64,000 nucleotides of DNA from an uncultured Aquincola sp. (GTDB lineage: Bacteria; Pseudomonadota; Gammaproteobacteria; Burkholderiales; Burkholderiaceae), in contig CAKZXL010000456.1 in NCBI GenBank assembly GCA_937883885.1, positions 1 through 64,000 on the forward strand. The letters run 5' to 3'. A program made the translations under genes and the position numbers. Of the stretch, positions 17,002-25,710 are shown in pieces (within the stretch, counting starts at the first letter, position 1; the number at the start of each line of letters is the position of its first letter). Below the pieces are notes generated by a model. It was given only the letters and a program-made list of their open reading frames with translations. It made no database searches and was not told the DNA's origin.

Positions 17002-17131
17002 GCGCGGCGCAGGGCCGTGCTGGCCGTGCGTCGCCCGGCGTCGCCTCAGACCGGCTTGATCATGGCCCCCTGGCTGGTCGTCGTCGAGCGCGGCGCCAGC
17101 CAGATGTCGACCGCGGGCCTGGACGGCCGCT

Positions 17132-18052
17132 TCATCGCGGCAGGGCGACGATGCCGTGGCGTTCGCGATACTGCAGTGGTGTAACACCGGTGGCCCGGCG
17201 AAATGCATCGCCGAAAGCGGCCGCGCTGCGAAAGCCGCTGCGGTAAGCGACCTGCTTGATCAGCAGGTCGCGATCGCCAAGCAGCAGCTTGGCCCGCTCG
17301 ATGTGCATGTTGGAGACGTAGCTGCGCAGCGTCTGTCCGGTGCTGCGCTTGAAACTCACCGACAGCTCGCGCCCCTGCATGCCGCAGGCTTGCGCCAGGT
17401 CAGCCAGTGCAGGGCCCTGGGGATGTTCCGCCGAGGCGACCATCGATCGAATGATGGCCATCTGCCGCGCGCTGAGTCGGCCGCCCTGCACGCGATCGGC
17501 GTCGGGCGCGTCGAAGGTGAAGTGGCGCCGCAGTTCCAACGTCAGCATCGTCAGCAGGCAATCGGTCTGCAAGTGGCTGGCGAAGGACGGCGCTGCCGTC
17601 TCGTGGCTCAGCCATTGGAGCGCGGCATGCAGCCGCTCGTTGCGCACGTCCAGCGTGCGCGCGGGGTCGAGCGAGCCCCAGTTCCAGGACATTCCGCCCA
17701 ACAATCCCAGCTGGTCGAACTGAAGCAGGCACACCACCGAATGGCGATGGCCCGGTGTCCAGCTGATCCTGCGTTCACTGTGCGGCGGCAGCAGGTTGAT
17801 CAGTCCGACGTCACGGACCTGGCCGTCGGGCGTGCCGATGCGATACCGCGAACGCCCCTTGGCGTCGAGCGAAGGCGGGGGGTCTCCCAGCTCCAGCAGA
17901 CAGTAGGGCCCCGACCGCAACAGGATCTCCCCGGGCTCATGCCAGTGAAGGTCCTGGATGGTGATCTCATGGGGGCCGTTCTCAAACTGTGCGCCGAACC
18001 GCTTGAGCGGCACGAGCGACGCCATCAGCGGTTTCAACTCCGCGGTTTGCAA
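17132..18052 (-). CDS. AraC-family transcriptional regulator, paralogue 2
   Basis: A 306-residue AraC regulator with a C-terminal DNA-binding domain (ACGMQGRELSVSFKRSTGQ and IKQVAYRSGFRSAAAFGDAF) and an N-terminal sensing domain. It shares the LGLLGGM.W and DVRNERL blocks with the protein at 14230, so the two derive from a duplication. Translation probably starts at TTG 18052, which has an AAGGAG site seven bases upstream; no nearby ATG has one. It converges on the DUF1302 gene. The two AraC proteins may recognise related sites or different inducers. Confidence 0.87.
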   Translation of the reverse strand: MQTAELKPLMASLVPLKRFGAQFENGPHEITIQDLHWHEPGEILLRSGPYCLLELGDPPPSLDAKGRSRYRIGTPDGQVRDVGLINLLPPHSERRISWTPGHRHSVVCLLQFDQLGLLGGMSWNWGSLDPARTLDVRNERLHAALQWLSHETAAPSFASHLQTDCLLTMLTLELRRHFTFDAPDADRVQGGRLSARQMAIIRSMVASAEHPQGPALADLAQACGMQGRELSVSFKRSTGQTLRSYVSNMHIERAKLLLGDRDLLIKQVAYRSGFRSAAAFGDAFRRATGVTPLQYRERHGIVALPR

Positions 18053-18456
18053 GAGCTGTCTCCTTCCATCCGCCCCACGTGCTGGCGCTGGCCACCGGGA
18101 GCGCTGTTGTCTGGTGAATTTGCACAGAGTTGATCACCATGTACTTATCTTGCGAGCCCCTGCAAACCCCGATGACCGCGCAGTGGTCGGTGCTGGCCAA
18201 GCCAGTTGTTTTGTGAAGCCCCGTCTGATGGCCACGTGCCGGCCAGCGCAGCCCGCAGCGGGCGCAGCTGGGCGGCCCCCTGCAAGCCATGCCCGACGGT
18301 GAGTCGTGGTCATCGTGGTCGCCGCGCGAGCCATGGTCGTCGCAGACAACCGTCCACGCGGCCAAAGTCGATCTTGTCCTGGCGCGATGGGTCAGCGTCC
18401 CACGACAACGTGCTTCGGCACGAGGCTGGCGACCTTCAGGTCATGAGTGATTTGGG
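18053..18456. other. 404-base region upstream of AraC paralogue 2
   Basis: No gene is supported. The part near 18110-18145 is relatively AT-rich and contains TGGTGA (18112-18117) and TCACCA (18134-18139) as a short inverted repeat, a possible regulator site for the AraC gene. The minus strand at 18392-18456 reads as a short coding-like tail (ITHDLKVASLVPKHVVVGR) that may be a relic or chance. Confidence 0.4.
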
Positions 18457-19692
18457 CTAGGCCTGCCGCGTGGCAGCTTCGTAAGCCTTGAGCTCGAAGC
18501 CTGGCTCTGCCGCCTGCGACGGGGTCAAGCTGGGCCCCCGCGCCAGGATCTTGCGGGATGCCATGTGGTCGAGGGGCCTGTTGACACTCTCGACTGCAAT
18601 CAGGCGGCCTGCGCGAAAGCAAAGCACGCTGAGCTGTCTGCTTTGCGCAGAGCCCAGCAGTACTGTCTGATCATGCCCTTCGGACAGACCGGCGATCTGC
18701 AACTTCAGCTCGCCCTGGTCCGTCCAGAACCAGGGCAATGCCTCGTAGGCGGCCGGCCGGCCCATCAAGCGGGCAACGACGGCCTTGGCCTGGTCGATCG
18801 CGTTCTGTACCGACTCGAGCCGGATGGGCCGATCGGCGTAAGGGCTGCTGAAGCTGGCCACGTCACCGATGGCGGAGATGTCGGGGTCGCTGGTGCGCAG
18901 CAGGGCGTCGACGCAGATGCCGTTGTTCACTTCCAGCCCCGCTGCCAGCGCGATCTCTGCATTGGGCACCACGCCGATGCCGTAGACCACCAGGTCGGCA
19001 GGCAGGTGGCGTCCGTCCGAAGTTTCCACTCCGGTGGCCTTGCCGTCTCGGCCGACGATGCGCTTCATGCCGCAACCCAGGTCGAGCGTGACGCCCCAAC
19101 TCCGGTGGGCGGCCGTGAACAGGTCGGACATGGGTTCTGAGATGGCACGCGCCATCGGACGATGCCCGATCTCAAGCACGTGCACTGCCGCGCCGCGGGC
19201 GGCGGCCACAGCGGCGAACTCCAGCCCGATGAACCCGGCGCCAAGCACCACCACGTTGCGGATGTTGGCAAGGCGCGGCGACAGCGCATCGGCATCGGCC
19301 AGCGTGCGCACGCCGTACACCCCGTTCAGTTCAATGCCGGGCAAGGCGGGCACGCGGTTGCGGGCGCCGGTCGCAATCACCAGATGGTCGTAGGAAAGGC
19401 TGGTGCCCGAGGCCAGGTGGACGTGGTGGGCCGCGCGGTCAATGGCCGCCGCGCTGTCGTGCAGTCGGTCGATGCGGTGTTCGTCGAAGTACTCCGGAGG
19501 CCTGAAGCGCAGCGCATGGGCGCCCACCTTGCCCAGCAGGTAGGCTTTGGACAGCGGTGGTCGCTGGTAGGGCACCCCGGCTTCGTCACCGACCAGGGTG
19601 ATGCGGCCTGCATGGCCTTCCTGTCGCAGGGACGCGGCGACCTGGAAACCGGCCTGTCCGCCGCCGATGATGAGGATGTTGTCGGGGAGCAT
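18457..19692 (-). CDS. FAD-dependent ferredoxin reductase (rhodocoxin/putidaredoxin reductase type)
   Basis: A 411-residue NADH-dependent flavoprotein. The N-terminal FAD motif GGGQAGFQVAASLR, the internal NAD motif VLGAGFIGLEFAAVA and the SAIGDVASF block that closes the second FAD site are all visible, and the C-terminal reductase domain follows (from about residue 320). These enzymes reduce small ferredoxins that feed P450s or Rieske oxygenases. In this window the likely partners are the ferredoxin at 62312 and the P450 at 54244, over 35 kb away. It is the last gene of a leftward operon that starts with the amidohydrolase at 23621. Confidence 0.88.
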   Translation of the reverse strand: MLPDNILIIGGGQAGFQVAASLRQEGHAGRITLVGDEAGVPYQRPPLSKAYLLGKVGAHALRFRPPEYFDEHRIDRLHDSAAAIDRAAHHVHLASGTSLSYDHLVIATGARNRVPALPGIELNGVYGVRTLADADALSPRLANIRNVVVLGAGFIGLEFAAVAAARGAAVHVLEIGHRPMARAISEPMSDLFTAAHRSWGVTLDLGCGMKRIVGRDGKATGVETSDGRHLPADLVVYGIGVVPNAEIALAAGLEVNNGICVDALLRTSDPDISAIGDVASFSSPYADRPIRLESVQNAIDQAKAVVARLMGRPAAYEALPWFWTDQGELKLQIAGLSEGHDQTVLLGSAQSRQLSVLCFRAGRLIAVESVNRPLDHMASRKILARGPSLTPSQAAEPGFELKAYEAATRQA

Positions 19693-19719
19693 GAGAGCGG
19701 GTCCTGGGAAGTCGGGGAA

Positions 19720-21000
19720 TCAGCGTTGCGCGAACCGCGGATAGCGGCCCAGCGGCAGCAGCAACAGCGCACCGATGATGAAAGCGGTGCCACAGACGGC
19801 GAGCATCGGCGTATAGGTGCCGGCGTTGCGATAAAGCATGCCCGACAGCATCGGCGCCAGCGCCGATGCGATGGTGATGAGGCCGAGGTGGACGCCGAAG
19901 AGCCGGCCGTAGTCGCGCATCCCGAAGTACCTGGCGACGAGGTAGGCCGCCACGTCGAATTCGGCGCCGGCACCGACGCCCAGCAGCATGGCTGCAGCCA
20001 CGAGCAAAGGGGTGTCTGCAGGCCCGGCATGGAAGAGCAGCCAGCAGCCCGCGGCAGGCATGGCCAGTGCGACTGCGGCAACGGCTGGTGCCCACAGCCT
20101 GTCCACCAGGTAGCCGACCACGACGCGCCCCGCGATCAGCGACAGCCCGAAGCCGCCGAAGACGGTGCTGGCCTCCGAGGCCGACAAGCCCTTGTCCCGC
20201 AACAGCGGCACGGTGTTGGTGACCATCGTGACCACGCTGGCCACGACCAGCGACAAAGCGATGTTCAGCACCCAGAAGCGCGGCGTGCGGATGCCCTGGC
20301 GAAAGCTCAGCCCCTGGCGGCTCAACGCGGCGGTGTCGGCAGCTCGGGTGGTGGCGGCGTCGTCGCCGCCCGTCCGTTCGTCCGGCGCGACCATCCAGCG
20401 AATCGCGAACGGCAGCACCAGCCCGACCGGCAGGGCGGCCAGCAGCACGAAGGCGGCCTGCCAATTCCAGCGCTCGACGGCCCAGGTCACGCCAGCGGGG
20501 ATCAGTGTGGCGGCCAGGCCCGTGCCGGACAGGATCAGCGCGAGCGCCAGCCCACGGTTGTGCACGAACCAGAGGTTCACCAGGTGCGTCCAGGTGACCT
20601 GCATCGTGCCGAGGCTCGCGATCGGCAGCAGCGTGAACATCACATAGAGCCACGCGATGGACGATTGCATCTGCGTCATCGCCGCGAACACGATCGACAG
20701 GCTGGTCAAGGACACCATCGTGACGATGCGCATGCCGTATCGCAGGTTGAGCCACCCCACCAGTTGCGAGCCGAGCACAGCCCCGGCGAACAGGAAGCTG
20801 ATCGACGCCTGCATCTGACCGCGCTCCCAGCCGTGGGCCTGCTGCAGCGGGATGGTGAGCGCTCCGAACGCATAGAGCATCGACGCGTTCGCGTTGATAG
20901 CCACGCCCATCATCGCCAACACCAGGATGCGCCAGCCTAGTCGGAACTCGGTGAGGTCGATCGCGGCGGCGACAGGACGGGTAGTCGGGCGGTGGGCCAT
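19720..21000 (-). CDS. MFS transporter, paralogue 2 of 3
   Basis: A 426-residue major facilitator protein with 12 predicted helices. It has the same landmarks as the proteins at 5383 and 51242: RLGWRILVLAMMGVA in helix 1, GWLNLRYGMRIVT in loop 2-3, TWTHLVNLWFVHNRGLALAL before helix 4 and GAGAEFDVAAYLVARYFGM late in the protein. Relatives include oxalate/formate antiporters and DitE-like permeases of diterpenoid clusters. It lies 4 bases from the thiolase-like gene upstream and 27 bases from the ferredoxin reductase downstream, inside one operon. The substrate is inferred to be a carboxylic-acid pathway compound. Confidence 0.86.
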   Translation of the reverse strand: MAHRPTTRPVAAAIDLTEFRLGWRILVLAMMGVAINANASMLYAFGALTIPLQQAHGWERGQMQASISFLFAGAVLGSQLVGWLNLRYGMRIVTMVSLTSLSIVFAAMTQMQSSIAWLYVMFTLLPIASLGTMQVTWTHLVNLWFVHNRGLALALILSGTGLAATLIPAGVTWAVERWNWQAAFVLLAALPVGLVLPFAIRWMVAPDERTGGDDAATTRAADTAALSRQGLSFRQGIRTPRFWVLNIALSLVVASVVTMVTNTVPLLRDKGLSASEASTVFGGFGLSLIAGRVVVGYLVDRLWAPAVAAVALAMPAAGCWLLFHAGPADTPLLVAAAMLLGVGAGAEFDVAAYLVARYFGMRDYGRLFGVHLGLITIASALAPMLSGMLYRNAGTYTPMLAVCGTAFIIGALLLLPLGRYPRFAQR

Positions 21001-21003
21001 CCG

Positions 21004-22194
21004 CTACTCCTTCACGAGCAGCAGGCTGCCGCCCAGAGGGCCGCCGCCGGCAGCGGTCACCGCAACGTGGTGCGGGCGGATCTGGCGCTCACCGCCCCGA
21101 CCCCACAGCTGCGTGCATGCCTCGTGCACGTACCCCAGGCCGTGCGTTCGGCCACCGGAGAGCTGGCCGCCATTGGTGTTCAGGGGCAGCACACCGTCGC
21201 GTGCGATGCGCGTGCCGCCCTCGATGAACCGGCCACTTTCGCCGGTTGGGCACAGGCCCAGGCCTTCGAGCCAGATCATGGTCAGGATCGAGAAGCCGTC
21301 GTAGAGCTGGGCGCTGCCCACATCAGAGGGCTTCAGGTCGGTCCGCGACCACATCATGCGGCCCACGTCGAACGCGGCCATGCCCGTCAGCGAGATCTGG
21401 TCCCAGGACCAGGGCTGGTGCAGCGCCGCGCCGATCGCCTCGATACGGATCGGCGGCTGCGGGCCGTCACGTGCGGCGTCGGCGTGCGACAGCACGATGG
21501 CGGTGGAGGCGTCGCAGTGCACGTCGCAGTCGAACAGGCGCAACGGTGTGGAAATGAATTTGGACGCCATGTAGTCGTCCATCGTCAGCGGCGTGCGGAA
21601 CACAGCCTTGGGGTTCAGCGCGGCATGCCGGCGGCAGGTGAGAGCGATCTGTGCCAGCTGCTCCGGCGTCGTGCCGTATTCATGGAAGTGGCGCTGCGCG
21701 TACATCGCGACCAGGTTCGCGGCCGAGGTGACGTTGAAGGGGGTGTACCACTGCCAGAAGAAGCTGCTGTCGCGCCCAGGCGACTTCGAGGTGAGCGCGC
21801 CAGCCGCGCGGTCGATCCGGCGTGCGCTGGCCTCGGCGATGCTGCGGAAAACCAGCACATGCCGGCACAGCCCGGCGGCGATTGCCAGCGCCCCGTTGAT
21901 CACCCCGGCCAGCGGGCCCGGGCCCTCGTAGCCCGCGCCGTACCAGTCCACCTTGAGGCCCATCACCGAAGCCAGTGCATTGGGGCCGATCGGCGAGAAC
22001 GGACTGCCGTTGTTGTTGTCGCCGGGCCAGCAAGCTACTCCGTCGATGTCCTCGCGTTTGAGGCCGGCGTCGGCGATGGCCTCGCGACAGGCATCCAGTG
22101 TCAGCTGCATCGCCGAGCGGCTGGACGGCCGGCCAACCTCGGACTGCCCGATGCCGGTGATCGCCACGTTCTTTTCCCAGAGGCGGTCGTTCAT
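21004..22194 (-). CDS. lipid-transfer-protein-type thiolase (Ltp/DitF-like), probable aldolase subunit
   Basis: A 396-residue thiolase-fold protein of the sterol-carrier/Ltp branch. It starts VAITGIGQSEVGRPSSR and ends with GGQLSGGRTHGLGY and EACTQLWGRGG, typical of non-classical thiolases. The usual nucleophilic Cys block (NxxCxSG) near residue 90 is not seen; that region reads GALAIAAGLCRHVLVFRS. Proteins like this pair with a DUF35 protein to form retro-aldolases that cut side chains in steroid degradation (Ltp2-ChsH2). The DUF35 gene is directly upstream and overlaps by 4 bases (ATGA), supporting such a complex. ATG 22194 is fixed by this overlap. Confidence 0.82.
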   Translation of the reverse strand: MNDRLWEKNVAITGIGQSEVGRPSSRSAMQLTLDACREAIADAGLKREDIDGVACWPGDNNNGSPFSPIGPNALASVMGLKVDWYGAGYEGPGPLAGVINGALAIAAGLCRHVLVFRSIAEASARRIDRAAGALTSKSPGRDSSFFWQWYTPFNVTSAANLVAMYAQRHFHEYGTTPEQLAQIALTCRRHAALNPKAVFRTPLTMDDYMASKFISTPLRLFDCDVHCDASTAIVLSHADAARDGPQPPIRIEAIGAALHQPWSWDQISLTGMAAFDVGRMMWSRTDLKPSDVGSAQLYDGFSILTMIWLEGLGLCPTGESGRFIEGGTRIARDGVLPLNTNGGQLSGGRTHGLGYVHEACTQLWGRGGERQIRPHHVAVTAAGGGPLGGSLLLVKE

Positions 22195-22604
22195 TGCGAA
22201 GCTCCAGCCGTCGCCGGTTCGAACAGGGGCAGCCAAACGTCTTCCTGCTGCTCGAACCGCACGCGCACCTGCATGCCGATGTGCACCGACGCCACGTCGC
22301 AATGCACCACGTTGCTGACGAACCGCAGTCCTGCCTGTTCAACCAACTCGATGACGGCAATCACGTAAGGCTTGTTCAGCTCTGGCGTCCAAGGCTGGTG
22401 GTTGACGGTGAAGGTCGTCACCGTGCCGCGGCCCGACACCGCGCGGGGCGCTACATCGAGGCTGCCGCATCGCGGACACATCGGCGCCGGTGGGTGGAAG
22501 TAGCGCGCACAAGCGGCGCAGTGGTGGATTCGCAGTTCACCAGCGGCGCCTCCTTGCCAGAAGGCCGTGTTGTCCGGTGTCAGGGCGGGAAGTTTGCGGG
22601 CCAT
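22191..22604 (-). CDS. DUF35 OB-fold protein with zinc ribbon, partner of the thiolase-like protein
   Basis: A 137-residue protein. The N-terminal rubredoxin-like zinc ribbon has C29-x2-C32 and C43-x2-C46. The C-terminal OB fold (about 55-125) includes GRGTVTTFTVNHQPW and KPYVIAVIELVEQAGLRF. DUF35 proteins bind acyl-CoA and thiolase-like partners. Overlap with the thiolase-like start and 9-base spacing from the upstream amidohydrolase place it firmly in the operon. Its likely job is to complete the aldolase active site, by analogy with ChsH2/Ltp2. Confidence 0.85.
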   Translation of the reverse strand: MARKLPALTPDNTAFWQGGAAGELRIHHCAACARYFHPPAPMCPRCGSLDVAPRAVSGRGTVTTFTVNHQPWTPELNKPYVIAVIELVEQAGLRFVSNVVHCDVASVHIGMQVRVRFEQQEDVWLPLFEPATAGASQ

Positions 22605-22613
22605 GGCGAGACT

Positions 22614-23621
22614 TCAGACCGCGATCTTCAGCAGTGCGCAGGCGTTGCCGCTGCGGATCTTCTCGCGCGCCTGGTCGTCGAGCCCAAGACCTTCGGTGAG
22701 ATCGCCATGGTCGTAGGCGCCGCCGAAGTTGGTGCCGTACACCAGCTGGTCGACGCCCACCACCTCCACCACGCCACGTCGCAGGGCAGGCACGTGCACG
22801 TCAAGATCGAACCAGAAGTTGGGCAGGTAGTCGCCCACCGGGCGGCGGTTGCGTGCGTCGGGGGCCATTGCCTGGTTGAGTTCGCTCAGCCGCCCGAGCT
22901 GGAACACCGCCATGCCGCCTGCATGGGTGATGTAGGTCTTCAGCGTGGGGAATGTGTCGAGCGCACCGCCGCAGATCAGGTACCAGAAGAAGAGTGTTTC
23001 GTCGACACAGTCGCCGATGATGGAGCTGGTTTCGAAGCGGTCTTCGTGATGCTTGTCTCCCAGCCAGATGGACTGGTTGTAGCCATGCACCATGATCGGC
23101 GCGTCGAGTTCGGCCAGCATTTGCCATACCGGAAACAGCGCTTCGTCGTGCGCCTGCAGACCATTGAAGTTCGCACCGCCAACACAAACGCCCCGGGCAC
23201 CGAGCTGGGTGACGGCGCGGTGGATTTCACGCGCAGCCTCCTGCGGGTCGGCCAGGTTGGCATGAGCCCAGAATGAGAAGTGCGCCGGGTCCTGCGCGCA
23301 ATACGCGGAGAGCTCGTCGTTGCAGATGCGCGCATATTCGTTACCAAAGTCGCCGGCCCAATACATGAAGGCATGCGACGGAGTGGACAGCACCAGATGG
23401 TCTACCCCTCTTTCAGCCATCAGCGCCCTGCGGCTGTCATGGGTCATGCGCGCCAGCAGGTTGGCCTGTGCTTGCTCATCGTTGGCGGCCGGATGGCGCT
23501 GCTTGGTGCCGAGCGAAAAATGCCCCACCGTCAGGCCCCTGGCCTTCATGAAGGGGCCCCAGAAGTCATGCCGGTTGAGCATGCCGGCAGTGAACAGGTG
23601 GGCGTGCACGTCGATCAGCAT
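22614..23621 (-). CDS. amidohydrolase (ACMSD-like), paralogue 1 of 3
   Basis: A 335-residue metal-dependent TIM-barrel hydrolase or decarboxylase of the amidohydrolase_2 family, which includes aminocarboxymuconate-semialdehyde and gamma-resorcylate decarboxylases. The first metal motif H6-x-H8 is in MLIDVHAHLF; further metal or acid motifs appear as MVHGYNQS, YITHAGG and the final YGTNFGGAYDHGDL. It heads the leftward operon to 18457 and is divergent from the SDR at 23713. It is closely similar to the protein at 33303. Likely role: decarboxylation or hydrolysis of a ring-cleavage product. Confidence 0.83.
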   Translation of the reverse strand: MLIDVHAHLFTAGMLNRHDFWGPFMKARGLTVGHFSLGTKQRHPAANDEQAQANLLARMTHDSRRALMAERGVDHLVLSTPSHAFMYWAGDFGNEYARICNDELSAYCAQDPAHFSFWAHANLADPQEAAREIHRAVTQLGARGVCVGGANFNGLQAHDEALFPVWQMLAELDAPIMVHGYNQSIWLGDKHHEDRFETSSIIGDCVDETLFFWYLICGGALDTFPTLKTYITHAGGMAVFQLGRLSELNQAMAPDARNRRPVGDYLPNFWFDLDVHVPALRRGVVEVVGVDQLVYGTNFGGAYDHGDLTEGLGLDDQAREKIRSGNACALLKIAV

Positions 23622-23669
23622 GGTTGTATTTCCGGGTTGACGCCTGAGAGGGAAGGGAAGTTTAATTGA

Positions 23670-23696
23670 TGAACAGATTCAATCAATATGTTTAAC
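23670..23696. promoter_or_regulatory. bipartite operator candidate in divergent promoter
   Basis: On the plus strand TGAACA (23670-23675), 13 bases, then TGTTTAAC (23689-23696). On the other strand this is GTTAAACA-N13-TGTTCA, identical in both half-sites and spacing to 61132-61158. It overlaps an imperfect inverted repeat ATTGATGAA / TTCAATCAAT (23665-23687). It lies between the amidohydrolase (minus) and the SDR (plus). Confidence 0.55.
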
Positions 23697-23712
23697 TTCT
23701 AGGGTTTACGCC

Positions 23713-24408
23713 ATGTCCCTTTCCTTGCGCGGCCGCATCGTCCTCGTGACTGGAGCATTCGGTTCTCTGGGGTGGGCAGTGGGAACGCTGCTGGTGGGCG
23801 AAGGCGCCCGAGTGGCCTTTCTCGACCGTTGCCAACCTCCGACCGGCAGTCACGAAGTGGGCGACGCGCTGTTCCTGAGTGGCGTGGACCTCCTGCTTCC
23901 AGAGCAGGTCGAGGCCGCAGTGGCCCGCGTACGGGAACGCTTCGGGCACATCGATGCGATCGTCAACGTCGCGGGTGGTTTCGCCTGGGAGACGGTGGCC
24001 GATGGTTCGCTGGACACCTGGGACCGACTCTACGAGATCAACCTGCGCAGCACGGTGGCTGCCACGCGTGCAGTGCTGCCGCATCTCATGGCCGGCGGGC
24101 GCGTGGTGAACGTCGGCGCCCAGGCCGCGCTCAAGGCAGCTGCCGGCATGGCAGCGTACGCCGCGTCTAAGGCGGGTGTCATGCGTTTCACGGAGGCGCT
24201 GGCGGAAGAATTGAAGGACAGGAACATCACCGTCAATGCGGTGCTGCCCAGCATCATCGATACGCCGGCCAATCGCGCGGACATGCCTCGGGCCGACTTT
24301 GGCAAGTGGGTGTCGCCAGCGGCGTTGGCACGCGTGATTGCGTTTCTACTGTCGGATGACGGTGAGGCGATCACGGGTGCGTGCCTGCCTGTCACGGGCA
24401 GGGTCTGA
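23713..24408 (+). CDS. short-chain dehydrogenase/reductase
   Basis: A 231-residue classical SDR. The cofactor motif is VTGAFGSLGWAVG near the N-terminus, the NAG-like block is VNVAGGFAWE, and the catalytic YxxxK is in AAYAASKAGV (about residues 149-157). Substrate binding follows in NITVNAVLPSIIDTP. It oxidises or reduces an alcohol or ketone, possibly a dihydrodiol or hydroxy intermediate made by the nearby oxygenases. It is the first gene of a rightward operon with the FAH-family hydrolase 22 bases downstream. Confidence 0.87.
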   Translation: MSLSLRGRIVLVTGAFGSLGWAVGTLLVGEGARVAFLDRCQPPTGSHEVGDALFLSGVDLLLPEQVEAAVARVRERFGHIDAIVNVAGGFAWETVADGSLDTWDRLYEINLRSTVAATRAVLPHLMAGGRVVNVGAQAALKAAAGMAAYAASKAGVMRFTEALAEELKDRNITVNAVLPSIIDTPANRADMPRADFGKWVSPAALARVIAFLLSDDGEAITGACLPVTGRV

Positions 24409-24430
24409 GGCAAGTTCAGGAGAAAGACAG

Positions 24431-25420
24431 ATGCGACTCGTCACCTTCACCCATGACGGCGGGGCCGAGCTGGCCGGTGCCTTGATCGATGGCGGCCACG
24501 CGGTTCTGGCGCTGCAGTCGGCGCAGCAGGCCGTGCATGGCACGTCGCAGCCGCAGTTCGACAGTGTGCAGGCGCTGATTGAAGGCGGCGATGCCGCACT
24601 CGAAGCGGCGCGCGCGCTTGTGGCCCGTGCGCCGAGCTCGGCGGTATTGCAGCGGCAACGGGTGCGTCTGCGTGCGCCCATCCAGCCTCCCATCCAGATG
24701 CGTGACTGCTCGTGCTTCGAGCTGCACCTGCGGCAGAGTTTCGCCGCCGCGCGGCGTCTTCGCGCCCTGCGCACGCCCGACCCTGAGGCGACGCTGAAGT
24801 CCATGAACACCAAGGCCGACGATCGCGTCATCGACACCTTCATGCGCCAGCCGATCTACTACAAGTGCAACCGGTTTGCCGTCATCGGTGCCGACGACGA
24901 CGTGGTGTGGCCCGACTTCTCGAAGGCGCTGGACTTCGAACTGGAGTTCGGCTGCTACATCGGCCGCCGCGCCAAGAACGTACCCAAGGCCCGAGCGCAC
25001 GAGTACATCGTCGGCTATACGATCTTCAACGACATCAGTGCGCGCGATGTCCAGGCGGTCGAGATGGGGGGCATGCTGGGGCCGGCCAAGAGCAAGGATT
25101 TCGACACCGCGAACGTGATGGGTCCTTGCCTGGTGACGGCCGACGAAATCGAGGATCCGTACAGCCTGGCCATGATCGCGCGCGTCAACGGCCAAGAGTG
25201 GGGCCGCGGCAACACCCGCGACATGCACTGGCAGTTCGGCGACGTGATCGAGCACATTTCGCGCGGCGAGACGCTGTACCCCGGCGAATTCCTGGGTTCT
25301 GGCACGGTGGGCAACGGATGCGGGCTCGAGCAACTCCGCATGCTCAAACCCGGCGACATCGTGGAACTCGAGATCGAACAGCTTGGCACGCTGCGCACGC
25401 GGATCGGCATGCCCCAGTGA
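24431..25420 (+). CDS. fumarylacetoacetate hydrolase family protein
   Basis: A 329-residue FAH-family enzyme with an N-terminal domain of about 100 residues and a C-terminal catalytic domain. The metal-binding acids are seen in DFELEFGCYIGRRAKN and GYTIFNDISARDVQ, and the C-terminal LEQLRMLKPGDIVELEIEQLG is typical. FAH proteins split C-C bonds in or isomerise/decarboxylate dicarbonyl ring-cleavage products. ATG 24431 has a CAGGAG site 8-13 bases upstream. A longer frame from 24338 overlaps the SDR and is rejected. Located just before the Rieske genes; similar to DitH-type proteins by context only. Confidence 0.87.
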   Translation: MRLVTFTHDGGAELAGALIDGGHAVLALQSAQQAVHGTSQPQFDSVQALIEGGDAALEAARALVARAPSSAVLQRQRVRLRAPIQPPIQMRDCSCFELHLRQSFAAARRLRALRTPDPEATLKSMNTKADDRVIDTFMRQPIYYKCNRFAVIGADDDVVWPDFSKALDFELEFGCYIGRRAKNVPKARAHEYIVGYTIFNDISARDVQAVEMGGMLGPAKSKDFDTANVMGPCLVTADEIEDPYSLAMIARVNGQEWGRGNTRDMHWQFGDVIEHISRGETLYPGEFLGSGTVGNGCGLEQLRMLKPGDIVELEIEQLGTLRTRIGMPQ

Positions 25421-25644
25421 ACAGGGACGGCGGCATCCTGGCGGCTGTACGGGCATGAGCCTTCGCCTGCTTGGCGAGCGCTTCGGCGGACGCGATCACT
25501 GCCCTGTGGGGCCTGCCATCGTCTGAACGCGTCTGCACGACATCGTCCCACGCCGACCAGAGGGCGCTGCGCGCGGCACAGGCCCGTTGCGCGGCCCGCA
25601 CCGTCGGACGGTGTTGGGGTTGATACCGAGTCGGCGGCAGGGTA

Positions 25645-25680
25645 TTTAGTGCACAGTATCTTTAAAAGTGTCTTACTAAA
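25645..25680 (+). promoter_or_regulatory. promoter region of the Rieske dioxygenase genes
   Basis: In the 290-base gap 25421-25710 the AT-rich part holds an inverted repeat TTTAGT (25645-25650) / ACTAAA (25675-25680). Inside it are direct repeats AGTATCTT (25655-25662) and AGTGTCTT (25667-25674) with a 12-base period. TGCACAGTAT (25649-25658) is one mismatch from the TGAACA-type core seen elsewhere. These are likely regulator sites; a ribosome site CCAGGAG lies before ATG 25711. No gene is supported in the rest of the gap. Confidence 0.45.
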
Positions 25681-25710
25681 CCGGGCGCCCGACGCCCAGG
25701 AGCTCCAACC

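Noticed and set aside
17002..17131. Minus-strand peptide ending in GAMIKPV between DUF1302 and AraC genes
   Set aside because: Only about 27 codons without start or ribosome site; may be a relic, but not supportable as a gene.
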